Under the pieces are notes generated by a model, which worked only from the letters and a program-made list of their open reading frames with translations, did not search any database and was not told the DNA's origin. A DNA stretch of 64,000 nucleotides from Rhodococcus sp. ABRD24 (GTDB taxonomy: Bacteria > Actinomycetota > Actinomycetes > Mycobacteriales > Mycobacteriaceae). Where the stretch lies: assembly GCF_004328705.1 (NCBI RefSeq), contig NZ_CP035319.1:558001-622000 (forward strand), written 5' to 3'. Below are positions 1-8,825 of the stretch, in pieces (positions within the stretch are counted from its first letter, which is position 1; every line of letters starts with the position of its first letter). The translations under genes were made by a program, and so were the position numbers.

Positions 1-614
1 GCCAGCGCGGCAGTCAACGCCGCGTCAGCCATGTCCGAGAGCTGCTGTCCCACAATCTCGTACGGCACCACCGGTTCGTTCTCGACAGTGGCAGCCAAGT
101 CGGCCGCAGCGAGGATCATCATCTGATCCCGGTAGCACTTCCTCAGCGCCGCAACGGCTTCCGGACCAGTGAGCGCGGCCCGATACAGCATGGACGACGC
201 ATGGGGGCCGGTCTCAGGGGTGGCACCGACACTCGCGAGCAACCGCCGGGTCAGCTCCTCACGCGTCGGCAGCTGAACGTCGCCGGCGAGCAGCTTCCAC
301 GACGCCGGATCGGCGACGAGGTGGTCACCGAACGCGCTCGAGGCACCGAGCAGGCCGAACAGTCGGCCGCGCAGCCCCTTGTCTGTCCGCAGGGCAGCGT
401 CGAGCACGGCCCAGGAACCCTCGAGCCCATCTCGTAGCCGCACCAGAGTTCGCAACGCCAGATCGGCGTTGGCCGCGCGCGACAGCGCCCACAGCAGTTC
501 GATGCCGTCGACGTTCGACCAGCCGAGCGCCTCGAGCTCCGCCGGCGCGGTCGGCTCGACCAATCCCAACCGGCCTGCACCGGGCACCGTGGACCGATTG
601 GGTGGCGGCTTCAA
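1..614 (-). CDS. glnE: Glutamine synthetase adenylyltransferase, N-terminal part (partial)
   Basis: GlnE adenylylates and deadenylylates glutamine synthetase in response to nitrogen status. About 204 N-terminal codons are in the window and the gene runs off the left edge. The frame reads LGLVEPTAPAELEALGW near the start and later FGLLGASSAFGDHLVADP, typical of actinobacterial GlnE N-termini. I chose a TTG start (612-614) because GGAGG lies six bases upstream; no ATG fits. It is downstream of glnA2 on the same strand, as in M. tuberculosis (Rv2221c/Rv2222c), so enzyme and modifier are probably co-transcribed. The open frames called on either strand here are shadows of this frame. Confidence 0.9.
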   Translation of the reverse strand, partial: MKPPPNRSTVPGAGRLGLVEPTAPAELEALGWSNVDGIELLWALSRAANADLALRTLVRLRDGLEGSWAVLDAALRTDKGLRGRLFGLLGASSAFGDHLVADPASWKLLAGDVQLPTREELTRRLLASVGATPETGPHASSMLYRAALTGPEAVAALRKCYRDQMMILAAADLAATVENEPVVPYEIVGQQLSDMADAALTAAL

Positions 615-717
615 CGTGATCCTCCGACCTGTGCGTCATGACGAGCCACACTCGGAACGGCCGGACAGGGCACGCTTTTCACCTCTTCGGAATCGGCTGG
701 CGGTCGGGGCCGGACGG

Positions 718-2058
718 TCACAGACCCAGGTAGGCCTTGAGCTCGTACGGGGTGACGTGACTGCGGTACTCCTCCCACTCCCGGCGCTTGTTGCGCAGGA
801 AGAAGTCGAAGACGTGCTCGCCCAGAGCCTCCGCGACCAGTTCGGACTTCTCCATCTCGCGCAACGCCTCGACGAGGCTGCCCGGCAGCGAGCGGTAACC
901 CATCGCCCGGCGCTCGGCCGCGGTGAGCGACCACACGTCGTCCTCCGCCTCCGGCGGCAGTTCGTAGCCCTTCTCGATGCCGCGCAGACCGGCAGCGAGC
1001 AGTACCGCGAACGTCAGGTAGGGGTTGCAGGCTGAATCAGGGCTGCGGATCTCGACGCGCCTCGACGACGCCTTGTTCGGCGTGTACATCGGCACCCGCA
1101 CCAGTGCGGACCGGTTGGACGGACCCCACGTGGCCGCGGTCGGCGCCTCGCCGCCGTGCACGAGACGCTTGTAGGAGTTCACCCACTGGTTGGTCACCGC
1201 GCTGATCTCGTGAGCATGCTCGAGAATTCCGGCGATGAACGCCTTACCCGTCGCCGACAGCTGCATCGGATCGTCAGGGTTGTGGAAGGCGTTGGTGTCA
1301 CCTTCGAACAGACTCATGTGCGTGTGCATCGCCGAGCCGGCCTGACCGCCGAACGGCTTGGGCATGAATGACGCCCGCACGCCCTCGTCGATCGCGACCT
1401 CCTTGACGACGTAGCGGAACGTCATCACGTTGTCCGCCATCGAGAGTGCGTCGGCGTAGCGCAGGTCGATCTCCTGCTGACCCGGTGCGGCCTCGTGGTG
1501 ACTGAACTCCACCGAAATGCCCATCGACTCGAGCGCGTCGATTGCGTGGCGCCGAAAGTTCGGGGCTCGATCGTGCACCGCCTGGTCGAAATAGCCGCCG
1601 TTGTCGGCCGGCACCGGCGGGGTGCCGTCGATCGGTCCGTTCTCGATCAGGAAGAACTCGATCTCGGGGTGTACGTAGCACGAGAACCCGAGGTCACTGG
1701 CCTTGCTCAACTGACGGCGCAGCACGTGCCGCGGGTCCGCCCACGACGGCGTCCCGTCGGGCATCGCGATGTCGCAGAACATGCGCGCCGTGTGCTGGGC
1801 GCCGTCCTTGTGCGCCCAAGGCAGGATCTGGAATGTCGACGCGTCCGGCTTGGCAACGGTGTCGGCCTCCGAGACCCGGGAGAAGCCCTCGATCGCGGAG
1901 CCGTCGAACCCGATGCCCTCCTCGAAGGCTCCCTCGAGTTCCGCGGGCGCAATCGCCACCGATTTGAGGTACCCGAGCACGTCCGTGAACCACAGTCGAA
2001 CGAACCGAATATCGCGCTCTTCGAGGGTGCGAAGCACGAACTCCTTTTGGCGATCCAT
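718..2058 (-). CDS. glnA2: Type I glutamine synthetase GlnA2
   Basis: ATP-dependent ligation of ammonia to glutamate. The product is 446 residues from the ATG at 2058, the same length as mycobacterial GlnA2, and begins MDRQKEFVLRTLEERDIRF. Visible family motifs are GFDGSAIEGF in the N-terminal beta-grasp region, the metal/glutamate-site stretch HPEIEFFL, the ATP-site-like SAMHTHMSL, and RVEIRSPDSACNPYL in the C-terminal half. A TTG at 2076 would add six residues, but homologue length favours the ATG. No clear Shine-Dalgarno is visible. glnE follows after 103 bp. Start confidence is moderate, identity high. Confidence 0.95.
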   Translation of the reverse strand: MDRQKEFVLRTLEERDIRFVRLWFTDVLGYLKSVAIAPAELEGAFEEGIGFDGSAIEGFSRVSEADTVAKPDASTFQILPWAHKDGAQHTARMFCDIAMPDGTPSWADPRHVLRRQLSKASDLGFSCYVHPEIEFFLIENGPIDGTPPVPADNGGYFDQAVHDRAPNFRRHAIDALESMGISVEFSHHEAAPGQQEIDLRYADALSMADNVMTFRYVVKEVAIDEGVRASFMPKPFGGQAGSAMHTHMSLFEGDTNAFHNPDDPMQLSATGKAFIAGILEHAHEISAVTNQWVNSYKRLVHGGEAPTAATWGPSNRSALVRVPMYTPNKASSRRVEIRSPDSACNPYLTFAVLLAAGLRGIEKGYELPPEAEDDVWSLTAAERRAMGYRSLPGSLVEALREMEKSELVAEALGEHVFDFFLRNKRREWEEYRSHVTPYELKAYLGL

Positions 2059-2126
2059 GCCCGCGAGACTAGGCAAACTGCGTTAAATCTGTGTTACATC
2101 GTGAAATCGGTCTCGTCCGGTCCAGC

Positions 2127-3692
2127 TCAGCACATCAGATCGGGATCCGGAATCGTGAGGTCAACGAAGTAGTCCGTGACGGGATCGTCGATACACGACA
2201 CCCCGTCGAATGCCGCGGTGTGCTGCGTCCCCCGGTAGGTGATGAGGGCGCCACCGAGTTGCTTGGCGAGGTCGACACCGGCTTGGTAGGGGGTGGCCGG
2301 GTCCTCGGTCGTGGAAATCACCACCAGCGTCGGCAGGCCCCGCACGTCCAGACTGTGCGGCGCACCGGTGGGGGGAACCGGCCAGAACGCGCACGTATCC
2401 AACGGTGCCTGGCCTGTGCCGCGTCCATCGTCGAGGAACGGCGCGGCCTGCCGGTAGCGCATGTCGGCCTCACCGGCGACGGCCCGGTCGGTGATCGGCG
2501 GATCGTCGACACAGCGGACGGCGTTGAAGGCGTCCTCGAGGTTGGAGTAGCTGCCATCGTCCTGCCTTCCCTCATATCGGTCGGCAAGCAGGAGCAACGT
2601 GTCTCCGCGTCCCTCGGCCAGCGCACCGAGTCCAGCACGCAGCGAACCCCACAGGCTCGGCGAGTACAGCGCCTGCTGCACCCCCGTGAGCGCATCGGAG
2701 TAGCTCAGCCCCCGAGGATCGGTGGTGGCCGCCGGACGATCGACGAGCGGGTCGACAAGTGCCCGGAACCGGGCATCGGCCTTGCTCGGATCGGTGCCGA
2801 GCGGGCACTGCGCCGATGTGGCGCAGTCCGCGGCGAACGCGTCGAACGCCCGCTGGAATCCGACGCCCTGGAGCACGACCTCCTCGACGGGGCTCTGCTC
2901 GGGATCGAGTGCGCCGTCGAGAACCATGGCCCGCACGTTCTGCGGGAATGTCTCCGCATACACAGTCCCGATGCGGGTGCCGTACGAGAAGCCGAGGTAG
3001 TTGAGCGTCGCGTCGCCGAGCACCGAGCGGATGACGTCCATGTCGCGCACGACCTCGCGGGTTCCGACATGCGCGAGCAACGGCGCGCCCGACCGTTCTG
3101 CGCACAGCGCCGCGTACGTGCGGTTCTTGTCCTCGGTACGCGCGATGCCCTGCGGGCTCATGTCGAGATCGGATTCACGCCGTTCAGCATCGGTCTCCTG
3201 CGGTGTCCTGCACCGAACCTGCGGGGTAGAGGCGCCGATGCCGCGCGGGTCGAAGCCGATCACATCGAACCGCTCGGCCACCTCGGTTCCCTCCGCAACG
3301 GACGCGGTACTCAATCCCGACGCACCGGGTCCACCCGGGTTGACGAGCAGCGAACCCAACTTCTGCCCGGTCGCGGGCGACCGGGAAATCGCGATCTCGG
3401 CAGTGTCGCCGTCCGGGGCGTCGTAGTCGAGCGGCACGGTGACTCGGGCGCACTGGAGGCTCGGGCTCAGCTCCTCGTCACCGGTGTCGAAGTTGTCGCA
3501 CGACTCCCACGCGATCTGCTGCGTGTAGAACGACTCGAGTCCGGCCGGAATCTGTCCCGCCCCCGCGACCGCCGGTTCCGCAACTGAAGAGCCTGCGACA
3601 GCCCCCGGCGCAGGGTCCGCGCTGCAACCCGCCGCGACGACGATGACAGCCGCGCAGGCGGCCACAAGGAACGTTCGACGTCTGCAATGCAT
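2127..3692 (-). CDS. Lipoprotein alpha/beta-hydrolase, tripeptidyl aminopeptidase / Hip1 (CaeA)-like
   Basis: The protein has 521 residues. It starts with a basic then hydrophobic signal ending in the lipobox VVAAGC (Cys23), so it should be lipid-anchored outside the membrane. The alpha/beta-hydrolase core has an oxyanion-region NPGGPGASG, the nucleophile elbow GFSYGT (Ser236), and likely Asp464 (TTEDPATP) and His491 (TQHTAAF). The C-terminal cysteine-bearing domain is typical of tripeptidyl aminopeptidases. M. tuberculosis has two such genes (Rv2223c, Rv2224c/Hip1) between glnA2 and panB; only one copy is present here. Hip1 processes GroEL2 and affects envelope and immune responses. That role here is inference; the hydrolase family is clear. 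Confidence 0.9.
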   Translation of the reverse strand: MHCRRRTFLVAACAAVIVVAAGCSADPAPGAVAGSSVAEPAVAGAGQIPAGLESFYTQQIAWESCDNFDTGDEELSPSLQCARVTVPLDYDAPDGDTAEIAISRSPATGQKLGSLLVNPGGPGASGLSTASVAEGTEVAERFDVIGFDPRGIGASTPQVRCRTPQETDAERRESDLDMSPQGIARTEDKNRTYAALCAERSGAPLLAHVGTREVVRDMDVIRSVLGDATLNYLGFSYGTRIGTVYAETFPQNVRAMVLDGALDPEQSPVEEVVLQGVGFQRAFDAFAADCATSAQCPLGTDPSKADARFRALVDPLVDRPAATTDPRGLSYSDALTGVQQALYSPSLWGSLRAGLGALAEGRGDTLLLLADRYEGRQDDGSYSNLEDAFNAVRCVDDPPITDRAVAGEADMRYRQAAPFLDDGRGTGQAPLDTCAFWPVPPTGAPHSLDVRGLPTLVVISTTEDPATPYQAGVDLAKQLGGALITYRGTQHTAAFDGVSCIDDPVTDYFVDLTIPDPDLMC

Positions 3693-3710
3693 GACTTCGA
3701 TCGTGCCACG

Positions 3711-3756
3711 CGCTCGTGAACCTCCGGGCCGGGCGCTCGTGAACCTCCGGGCCGGG
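3711..3756. repeat. Perfect tandem 23-bp duplication upstream of panB
   Basis: The unit beginning CGCTCGTGAACCTCCGGG occurs twice head to tail (3711-3733 and 3734-3756) in the divergent region between the Hip1-like gene and panB. It has no obvious palindrome. It may be a recent slippage duplication in a promoter or leader; no function is assigned. Confidence 0.8.
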
Positions 3757-3895
3757 AAGGATCGGCCAACGGTGTGACGAAGAGCACCGAATCGGCCTCT
3801 TCGCGGCCCCGCAGAGCGGTGGCAGACTTGGCATCGTCAGCACTCCCAACCCGGGGACCCGCACAGGCGGGCCTCGAGGCCAGAAAGGGACAACG

Positions 3896-4744
3896 ATGTC
3901 CGATAACGCTGTCTACGGTTCTCCCGGTTCTGCCGGTTCCGCGGCGCCCAGGCGCAAGACGCGCATCCATCACCTTCAGACGATGAAGTCAGAGGGCACC
4001 CGGTGGGCGGAGCTCACTGCCTACGACTACTCCAGCGCCCGGCTCTTCGAGGAGGCGGGCATCCCAGTGCTGCTCGTGGGCGATTCGGCTGCGAACGTGG
4101 TCTACGGCTACGACACGACCGTGCCGGTCACCATCGAGGAGATGCTCCCCCTCGTGCGGGGCGTGGTGCGCGGCGCGCCCCATGCCCTCGTCATTGCCGA
4201 CCTCCCGTTCGGCACGTACGAAGCCTCCCCCCAGCAGGCACTCGAGACCGCCTTCCGCTTCATGAAGGAAGGCTTTGCGCACGCAGTCAAGCTCGAGGGC
4301 GGCGAACGCGTGGCGCCGCAGATCGCGGCCCTGACCGCCGCCGGGATCCCGGTTCAGGCGCACATCGGCTTCACCCCGCAGTCCGTCAACACCCTCGGCG
4401 GCTTCCGCGTGCAGGGCCGCGGTGACGGCGCCGAGCAGCTCATCGCCGACGCCATCGCCGTGCAGGAGGCCGGCGCGTTCTCTGTCGTGATGGAGATGGT
4501 GCCGGCCGAGCTCGCCGGTCAGGTGACTCGCAAGCTCACGATCCCGACGGTCGGTATCGGCGCGGGCAACGAATGCGACGCACAGGTGCTGGTGTGGCAG
4601 GACATGGCCGGCTTCACCAGCGGTAAGACGGCCAAGTTCGTCAAGCGCTTCGGCGAGGTCGGCGACGCACTGCGCGACGCGGCGGCCGCATATGCCACCG
4701 AGGTCGCTGCCGGAACATTCCCCGCCGAGGAACACAGCTTCTGA
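3896..4744 (+). CDS. panB: 3-methyl-2-oxobutanoate hydroxymethyltransferase
   Basis: First committed step of pantothenate synthesis: 5,10-methylene-THF plus alpha-ketoisovalerate gives ketopantoate (cytosol). The product has 282 residues, family-typical with a disordered N-terminal extension ([19 protein letters not shown]) as in mycobacteria. The TIM-barrel motifs are [33 protein letters not shown] (Mg-binding Asp), VKLEGGERV and [25 protein letters not shown] lies just upstream of the ATG. It is transcribed divergently from the Hip1-like gene. The position matches Rv2225 exactly. Confidence 0.96.
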   Translation: MSDNAVYGSPGSAGSAAPRRKTRIHHLQTMKSEGTRWAELTAYDYSSARLFEEAGIPVLLVGDSAANVVYGYDTTVPVTIEEMLPLVRGVVRGAPHALVIADLPFGTYEASPQQALETAFRFMKEGFAHAVKLEGGERVAPQIAALTAAGIPVQAHIGFTPQSVNTLGGFRVQGRGDGAEQLIADAIAVQEAGAFSVVMEMVPAELAGQVTRKLTIPTVGIGAGNECDAQVLVWQDMAGFTSGKTAKFVKRFGEVGDALRDAAAAYATEVAAGTFPAEEHSF

Positions 4745-4883
4745 CGGCTCCTCGTTCGCTTCCGAGACAGGGGCGCCGACCGACGCGCGGCCGGTGCCCC
4801 TGATCTTTGGCACACTCGACATCCCCGGCGCTCCGGGGACAGCCGGAAGCAATTCCCATCCCCGCAGAAAGCCCAGGTGCACC

Positions 4884-5315
4884 ATGACCCCACGCCGAGG
4901 ACGTCTCGCGACGGCCGCCGCCACCGCCACCGCCGTCGCTCTGATCAGCGGATGCAGCAGCGGCACCGGCGATTCCCCGACACCGGGCCAAAGTGCACAC
5001 ACCGCGGGGTCCACGGCCCCCACTGGGAACAGCGGCCCCGTTGCAGGTGTGAGCGACGCTCAGGCAGCCCAGCTGTGCACGGACATCGAGGCGCAGCTGC
5101 AGAACTGGCGGACCTACACCCCGACGCTCGGCAAGGGCGGGCTCAACACCGTCGTCGGGTCGTGGGCCACCGACAACGGGATGAACCTGCTGGAGCTGGC
5201 CGGTAACCGCGGACAGATCGACACCATCACCACCCTGCAGTGCCCGCAGGTGCGGCAGGGGGCACTCGACGCCCTAGAGATCCCGGATCTTGCCTCCGGG
5301 CTGATCGGCTTCTGA
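4884..5315 (+). CDS. Small putative lipoprotein, unknown function
   Basis: A 143-residue protein from the ATG at 4884. The N-terminus is a signal peptide (MTPRRGRLATAAATATAVAL) ending in lipobox LISGC, then a Ser/Thr/Gly/Pro-rich linker and a compact domain (about residues 55-143) with VSDAQAAQLCTDIEAQLQNW and a second Cys in TITTLQCPQ. It is probably lipid-anchored. The stop is four bases before the proline iminopeptidase start, so the two are probably co-transcribed. A longer reading frame from 4692 overlaps the 3' end of panB and lacks a signal peptide, so I rejected that start. I do not recognise the domain. Confidence 0.75.
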   Translation: MTPRRGRLATAAATATAVALISGCSSGTGDSPTPGQSAHTAGSTAPTGNSGPVAGVSDAQAAQLCTDIEAQLQNWRTYTPTLGKGGLNTVVGSWATDNGMNLLELAGNRGQIDTITTLQCPQVRQGALDALEIPDLASGLIGF

Positions 5316-5319
5316 CCCG

Positions 5320-6276
5320 ATGCGGACCCTGTACCCCGAAATCGCCCCTTACGACACCGGATTGCTCGAAGTCGGCGACGGTCAGCGGGTGTACTGGGAG
5401 GTCAGCGGTAACCCCGACGGCAAGCCGGTGGTGTTCCTGCACGGCGGCCCCGGCGGCGGCACTCATCCCGCGCACCGACAGTTCTTCGACCCCGGCGCCT
5501 ACCGCATCGTGCTGTTCGATCAGCGCGGCTGCGGGCGCTCCACGCCGCACGTCGCAGACGGAGCCGACCTGTCGGTCAACACCACCGGCCACCTCATCGC
5601 CGATATCGAAACGCTCCGTGGACATCTCGGCATCAACCGCTGGCAGGTGTTCGGCGGATCCTGGGGTTCGACGCTGGCTCTGACGTACGCGCAGCGGTTC
5701 CCGGACCGAGTCACCGAACTGGTGTTGCGGGGAATCTTCCTGCTGCGTCGCAGCGAAATCGACTGGTACTACAACGGCGGCGCGGGACACCTGTTCCCGG
5801 AACTGTGGGAGCAATTCCTCGCACCGGTGCCGGAGGCGGAACGCTCGGGCGACCTGGTGGCGGCCTACCACCGCCTGCTGCACGCCGACGACCCCGACAT
5901 CGCACTGCGGGCAGCGATCGCGTGGTCCAGTTGGGAGGGGGCGACGAGTTCGCTCCTGCCGCGGCCCGAGCACGTGGCGGAGACGTCCGAGCCGCGGTTC
6001 GCGTTGGCGTTCGCGCGGATCGAGAACCACTACTTCCACCACGGCGGGTTCCTGGACGACGGCCAGCTGCTCCGCGACGCCGGCACGTTGGAGTCGATCC
6101 CCGGTGTGATCGTGCAGGGCCGGTACGACGTGGTCTGCCCTGCGAAGAGCGCATGGGAGCTGCATCGCTCGTGGCCGGGTTCGTCGCTGCACGTAGTGGA
6201 CGACGCCGGCCACGCCGCGAACGAGCCGGGCATCACCCACCACCTCGTGGAGGCGACAGACCGCTTCCGCGGGTGA
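5320..6276 (+). CDS. pip: Proline iminopeptidase (alpha/beta hydrolase)
   Basis: Releases N-terminal proline from peptides. The 318 residues match the prokaryotic proline iminopeptidase length. Diagnostic motifs are the oxyanion segment LHGGPGGGTHP, FDQRGCGRSTPH, the nucleophile elbow GGSWGS (Ser114), then GRYDVVCP (Asp270) and DDAGHAANEP (His298), giving a full catalytic triad. It starts four bases after the small lipoprotein gene, so translation is probably coupled. There is no signal peptide, so the enzyme is cytosolic. Together with the Hip1-like peptidase it makes a small peptide-processing neighbourhood, though on opposite strands. Confidence 0.93.
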   Translation: MRTLYPEIAPYDTGLLEVGDGQRVYWEVSGNPDGKPVVFLHGGPGGGTHPAHRQFFDPGAYRIVLFDQRGCGRSTPHVADGADLSVNTTGHLIADIETLRGHLGINRWQVFGGSWGSTLALTYAQRFPDRVTELVLRGIFLLRRSEIDWYYNGGAGHLFPELWEQFLAPVPEAERSGDLVAAYHRLLHADDPDIALRAAIAWSSWEGATSSLLPRPEHVAETSEPRFALAFARIENHYFHHGGFLDDGQLLRDAGTLESIPGVIVQGRYDVVCPAKSAWELHRSWPGSSLHVVDDAGHAANEPGITHHLVEATDRFRG

Positions 6277-6324
6277 CGGTTTCGGCCCTCGACGCGCGGC
6301 GTGCGCACTGGTAGACCTTGAGCT

Positions 6325-7212
6325 ATGTCAGCACGAAAGCGCACGCAGGGTCCGTCGGCCGTGGCGGTGATCGTGCCCGCGGCACGCGACCACTACCTGA
6401 GCCTGACGGCCCTCGCCGCCGATGTCCGGGCGGAGGCCGACGACTCGGTACACCAAATGCGCGTGGCCGCGCGGCGGCTGCGGAGCCTGCTCGGGACGTT
6501 CCACGACCTGTTTCCGGCGGAGACGACCGCCAGCGCGCGCGACGAACTGCGCTGGCTCGGATCGATTCTGGGTAGGGCGCGGGATGCGGAGGTGCTCGCA
6601 GACCGTTTCCGCACGCTGCTCGATGCTCAGCCCGGAGACCTCGTGATCGGATCCGTTCACCAGCGGCTCGTCGGCACGCAGGAAGACCTGTACCGGGGTG
6701 CACATGCCGACGCTGTCGACGTCCTGGATGGTCCTCGGTATGCGGCACTGTGCGCGCTGCTCGACGACGCCACCTCCGAACCGAACCCCACCTCCGAAGC
6801 CCGGCCGACGCTGTATGACGGTCTCGATACGGCATACCGTCAGCTACGCAGGGCCGGGCGGAAGGTGCGCGCAGTACGCCGGGACGGCGGCGACATCGGA
6901 CCCGCGCTGCACCGAGTCCGCAAGCGCGCCAAGAAACTGCGGTACGCATCGGAAGCGGTGGCCAGCGCCGAGCCGTCTGCAGCTGGGCTGGGTGAGGCGG
7001 CGAAGGCGCTGCAGACGGTGCTCGGCGACCATCAGGACAGTGTGCTCGCGCGCCACTGGATCCTGGACGGCGCCGCACAGGCCCGCGACGACGACGAGGA
7101 CACCTTCACCTACGGGCTCCTCTACGCGATGGAGGAGCAGCGTGCCGCTGTCGCCGAGCGGGAGCTCGAGCAGCGCATCAAGGCTGTCCGCCGCGCCCAC
7201 CGCGCGCAGTGA
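6325..7212 (+). CDS. CHAD-domain protein
   Basis: The 295-residue, all-helical protein is one CHAD domain (conserved histidine alpha-helical), recognised by SVHQMRVAARRLRSLL, the motif ELRWLGSILGRARDAEVL and the later ALHRVRKRAKKLRYASE. CHAD domains bind polyphosphate through basic patches and are often fused to or neighbours of CYTH phosphatases. The syntenic M. tuberculosis gene Rv2226 carries CYTH-CHAD; here the CYTH half is absent and the N-terminus begins almost directly with CHAD. The ATG at 6325 has no strong ribosome site. The role (polyphosphate granule association) is inferred from the family. Confidence 0.88.
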   Translation: MSARKRTQGPSAVAVIVPAARDHYLSLTALAADVRAEADDSVHQMRVAARRLRSLLGTFHDLFPAETTASARDELRWLGSILGRARDAEVLADRFRTLLDAQPGDLVIGSVHQRLVGTQEDLYRGAHADAVDVLDGPRYAALCALLDDATSEPNPTSEARPTLYDGLDTAYRQLRRAGRKVRAVRRDGGDIGPALHRVRKRAKKLRYASEAVASAEPSAAGLGEAAKALQTVLGDHQDSVLARHWILDGAAQARDDDEDTFTYGLLYAMEEQRAAVAERELEQRIKAVRRAHRAQ

Positions 7213-7245
7213 CCCGGGTCATACCGATCGACCGCGGGCTGCCGT

Positions 7246-7431
7246 TCAATCGTTCCACTCCGCGTCGACGTCGTCCGCAGCCTTGTTTCGTTCGGCTGCG
7301 GTCTGCAGCGCGCGTTCGGCACTCTCCCGGTCGGGATACGGCCCCATCCGGTCGAATACGTCACTGTCCTTGCCCTGGCTCACCGAACCGTCGGACAGAT
7401 TGAAATACCACTGCGTGTCTTTGTCACTCAT
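7246..7431 (-). CDS. Small SPOR-like hypothetical protein
   Basis: A 61-residue soluble protein from the ATG at 7431, beginning MSDKDTQWYFNLSDGSVSQG and continuing with MGPYPDRESAERALQTAAER. The aromatic WYFNLSDG start and the GPYPDRESAERAL segment recall the short actinobacterial proteins annotated as SPOR domain-containing. A longer start at 7467 is possible but adds an uncharacteristic extension. It is convergent with the CHAD gene. Function unknown. Confidence 0.7.
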   Translation of the reverse strand: MSDKDTQWYFNLSDGSVSQGKDSDVFDRMGPYPDRESAERALQTAAERNKAADDVDAEWND

Positions 7432-7600
7432 AGCCTCAGTGTGCCCCGGACCGGCCGCCGTCACCATCGCAACGACGACGACGGGACGTAGGTCTGTGAG
7501 AATGAAGCCGCGACTGCTAACCTCTGCGCGTACCGCGCATTCTCGTCGACGCTACGCGTCACCGAACCACCGACGCGCCACGTCACAGATCGGAGCCCGC

Positions 7601-7708
7601 ATGTCCTACATCCTGTTCGATGCCCTCCTGCCCATCCTCGGCCACACGGCAGCCGAATACTGGGCCACGCTCCTGATGATCAACCCGCTCCCCGGTTTCC
7701 GGGTGTAG
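7601..7708 (+). CDS. Candidate 35-residue small protein
   Basis: A short open frame begins ATG at 7601 with CGGAGCCCGC just upstream, which provides a good GGAG ribosome site, and ends TAG at 7706-7708. It encodes a hydrophobic, aromatic peptide (starts MSYILFDALLPILGHTAAEY, ends GFRV). A strong hairpin follows 12 bases after the stop. The ribosome site, the terminator just after the stop and the absence of any other gene here support a real small protein. No homologue is recognised; a leader peptide or small membrane-associated protein is possible. Confidence 0.45.
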   Translation: MSYILFDALLPILGHTAAEYWATLLMINPLPGFRV

Positions 7709-7720
7709 CGCCCACAGCTA

Positions 7721-7757
7721 CGACGAAGGCCCCCGGCATCGCCGGGGGCCTTCGTCG
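7721..7757. terminator. Bidirectional intrinsic terminator
   Basis: A perfect 17-bp stem (arms 7721-7737 and 7741-7757) closes a 3-base loop. It separates the plus-strand small ORF from the minus-strand RNase P RNA and could terminate both. Confidence 0.85.
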
Positions 7758-7770
7758 TCTTCGAGTCCGG

Positions 7771-8220
7771 GCGGACGAGTTGGCGTGTAAGCCGGATCCT
7801 GTCCCCCGGCACTTGCGCGCCGGGTGGCGACCATCCATCTGGGCACACCGTCGCCGGGTACCTCGAGCGGTTCACCCGCAGGCTCGGGCGAGCAGCCCTC
7901 GAACACCTGCGCAGCCGCACACCGCACCCCGAAGGGCACCGGTGCGGCCTTCAACCTTGCTCCGGGCGGGGTTTACCGAGCCACCCCAGTCACCTGAGGC
8001 GCTGGTGCGCTCTTACCGCACCTTTTCACCCTTACCGACGTCCGTGTCACAAGGACACAGCCATCGGCGGTTTGTTCTCTGTGGCACTGTCCCGCGAGTC
8101 ACCTCGGGTTGCCGTTAGCAACCGCCCTGCTCTGTGGAGTCCGGACTTTCCTCGGCGCCGGGCCTGACACCTCGAGGATGTCGGTTCCCGTAGCCGCGGC
8201 CGCCCGGCCAACTCGTCCGC
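7771..8220 (-). ncRNA. rnpB: RNase P RNA (bacterial type A)
   Basis: Catalytic RNA of RNase P, which matures tRNA 5' ends. The 5' end (read from 8220 leftwards) begins GCGGACGAGTTGGC and the 3' end returns GCCAACTCGTCCGC at 7771-7784, forming helix P1. Conserved core elements are visible in the reverse complement: GAGGAAAGTCCGGACTCC near the 5' side, GGTAAGGGTGAAAAGGTGCGGTAAGAG in the middle (positions about 8008-8040) and AAGCCGGCTTAC-type sequence before the 3' arm. Length is about 450 nt. Exact ends are estimated from P1. Confidence 0.93.
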
Positions 8221-8291
8221 ACGATCAGACTACTGGGTTCCGCCCCCACGTCCGAACCAGCGGTGTCGCACACCGGGGTTAGGGTCCGACC

Positions 8292-8819
8292 ATGAGCAGA
8301 TACGTAGCCCTCCTGCGCGGTGTCAACGTCGGCGGAGTCAACATCAAGATGGCGGATCTGCGACGGGTGTTCACCAGGCTCGGTTTCACTGACGTGAAGA
8401 CCGTGCTGGCGTCGGGAAATGTGCTGTTCTCGGCCGGCACCTCGGACGCCGCGAAGCTGAAAGCGACGATCGAAGCGGCCCTGCGTGCCGAGTTCGGGTA
8501 TGAGGCATGGGTGTTCGTTCTCGATCCGGCCACGCTCGAGCAGATCGTCGAGCAGTACCCCTTCGAGCCGGAACGCGAGGGCTGGCACCCATACGTGATG
8601 TTCATCGCAGACCCGGCCGTGCTCGCGCGACTCCTCGAGGTCCGCGACGATCTCGACCCGGAGATCGAACGGATCGCGGGCGGCGACGGCGTCCTGTACT
8701 GGGAGGTCGAACGGGGTATGACCCTCCAGAGCGCGTTCGGCAAGAGCACCGGGAAGCCTGAACTCAAGTCGGTAGCGACCACCCGGAACCTCAGGACACT
8801 GGTGAAGCTGTTGAAGTAG
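8292..8819 (+). CDS. DUF1697 family protein
   Basis: A 175-residue soluble protein. The N-terminus RYVALLRGVNVGGVNIKMADL followed by VLASGNVLFSAG is the signature of the DUF1697 family, whose biochemical role is unknown. The C-terminal half carries VLYWEVERGMTLQSAFGK and a typical TTRNLRTLVKL end. The gene is full-length and convergent with the symporter gene that follows. Confidence 0.85.
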   Translation: MSRYVALLRGVNVGGVNIKMADLRRVFTRLGFTDVKTVLASGNVLFSAGTSDAAKLKATIEAALRAEFGYEAWVFVLDPATLEQIVEQYPFEPEREGWHPYVMFIADPAVLARLLEVRDDLDPEIERIAGGDGVLYWEVERGMTLQSAFGKSTGKPELKSVATTRNLRTLVKLLK

Positions 8820-8825
8820 CCCCCG

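Noticed and set aside
2091..3587. 498-codon plus-strand frame opposite the Hip1-like gene
   Set aside because: No domain recognised; the minus strand shows a lipobox and a catalytic triad.
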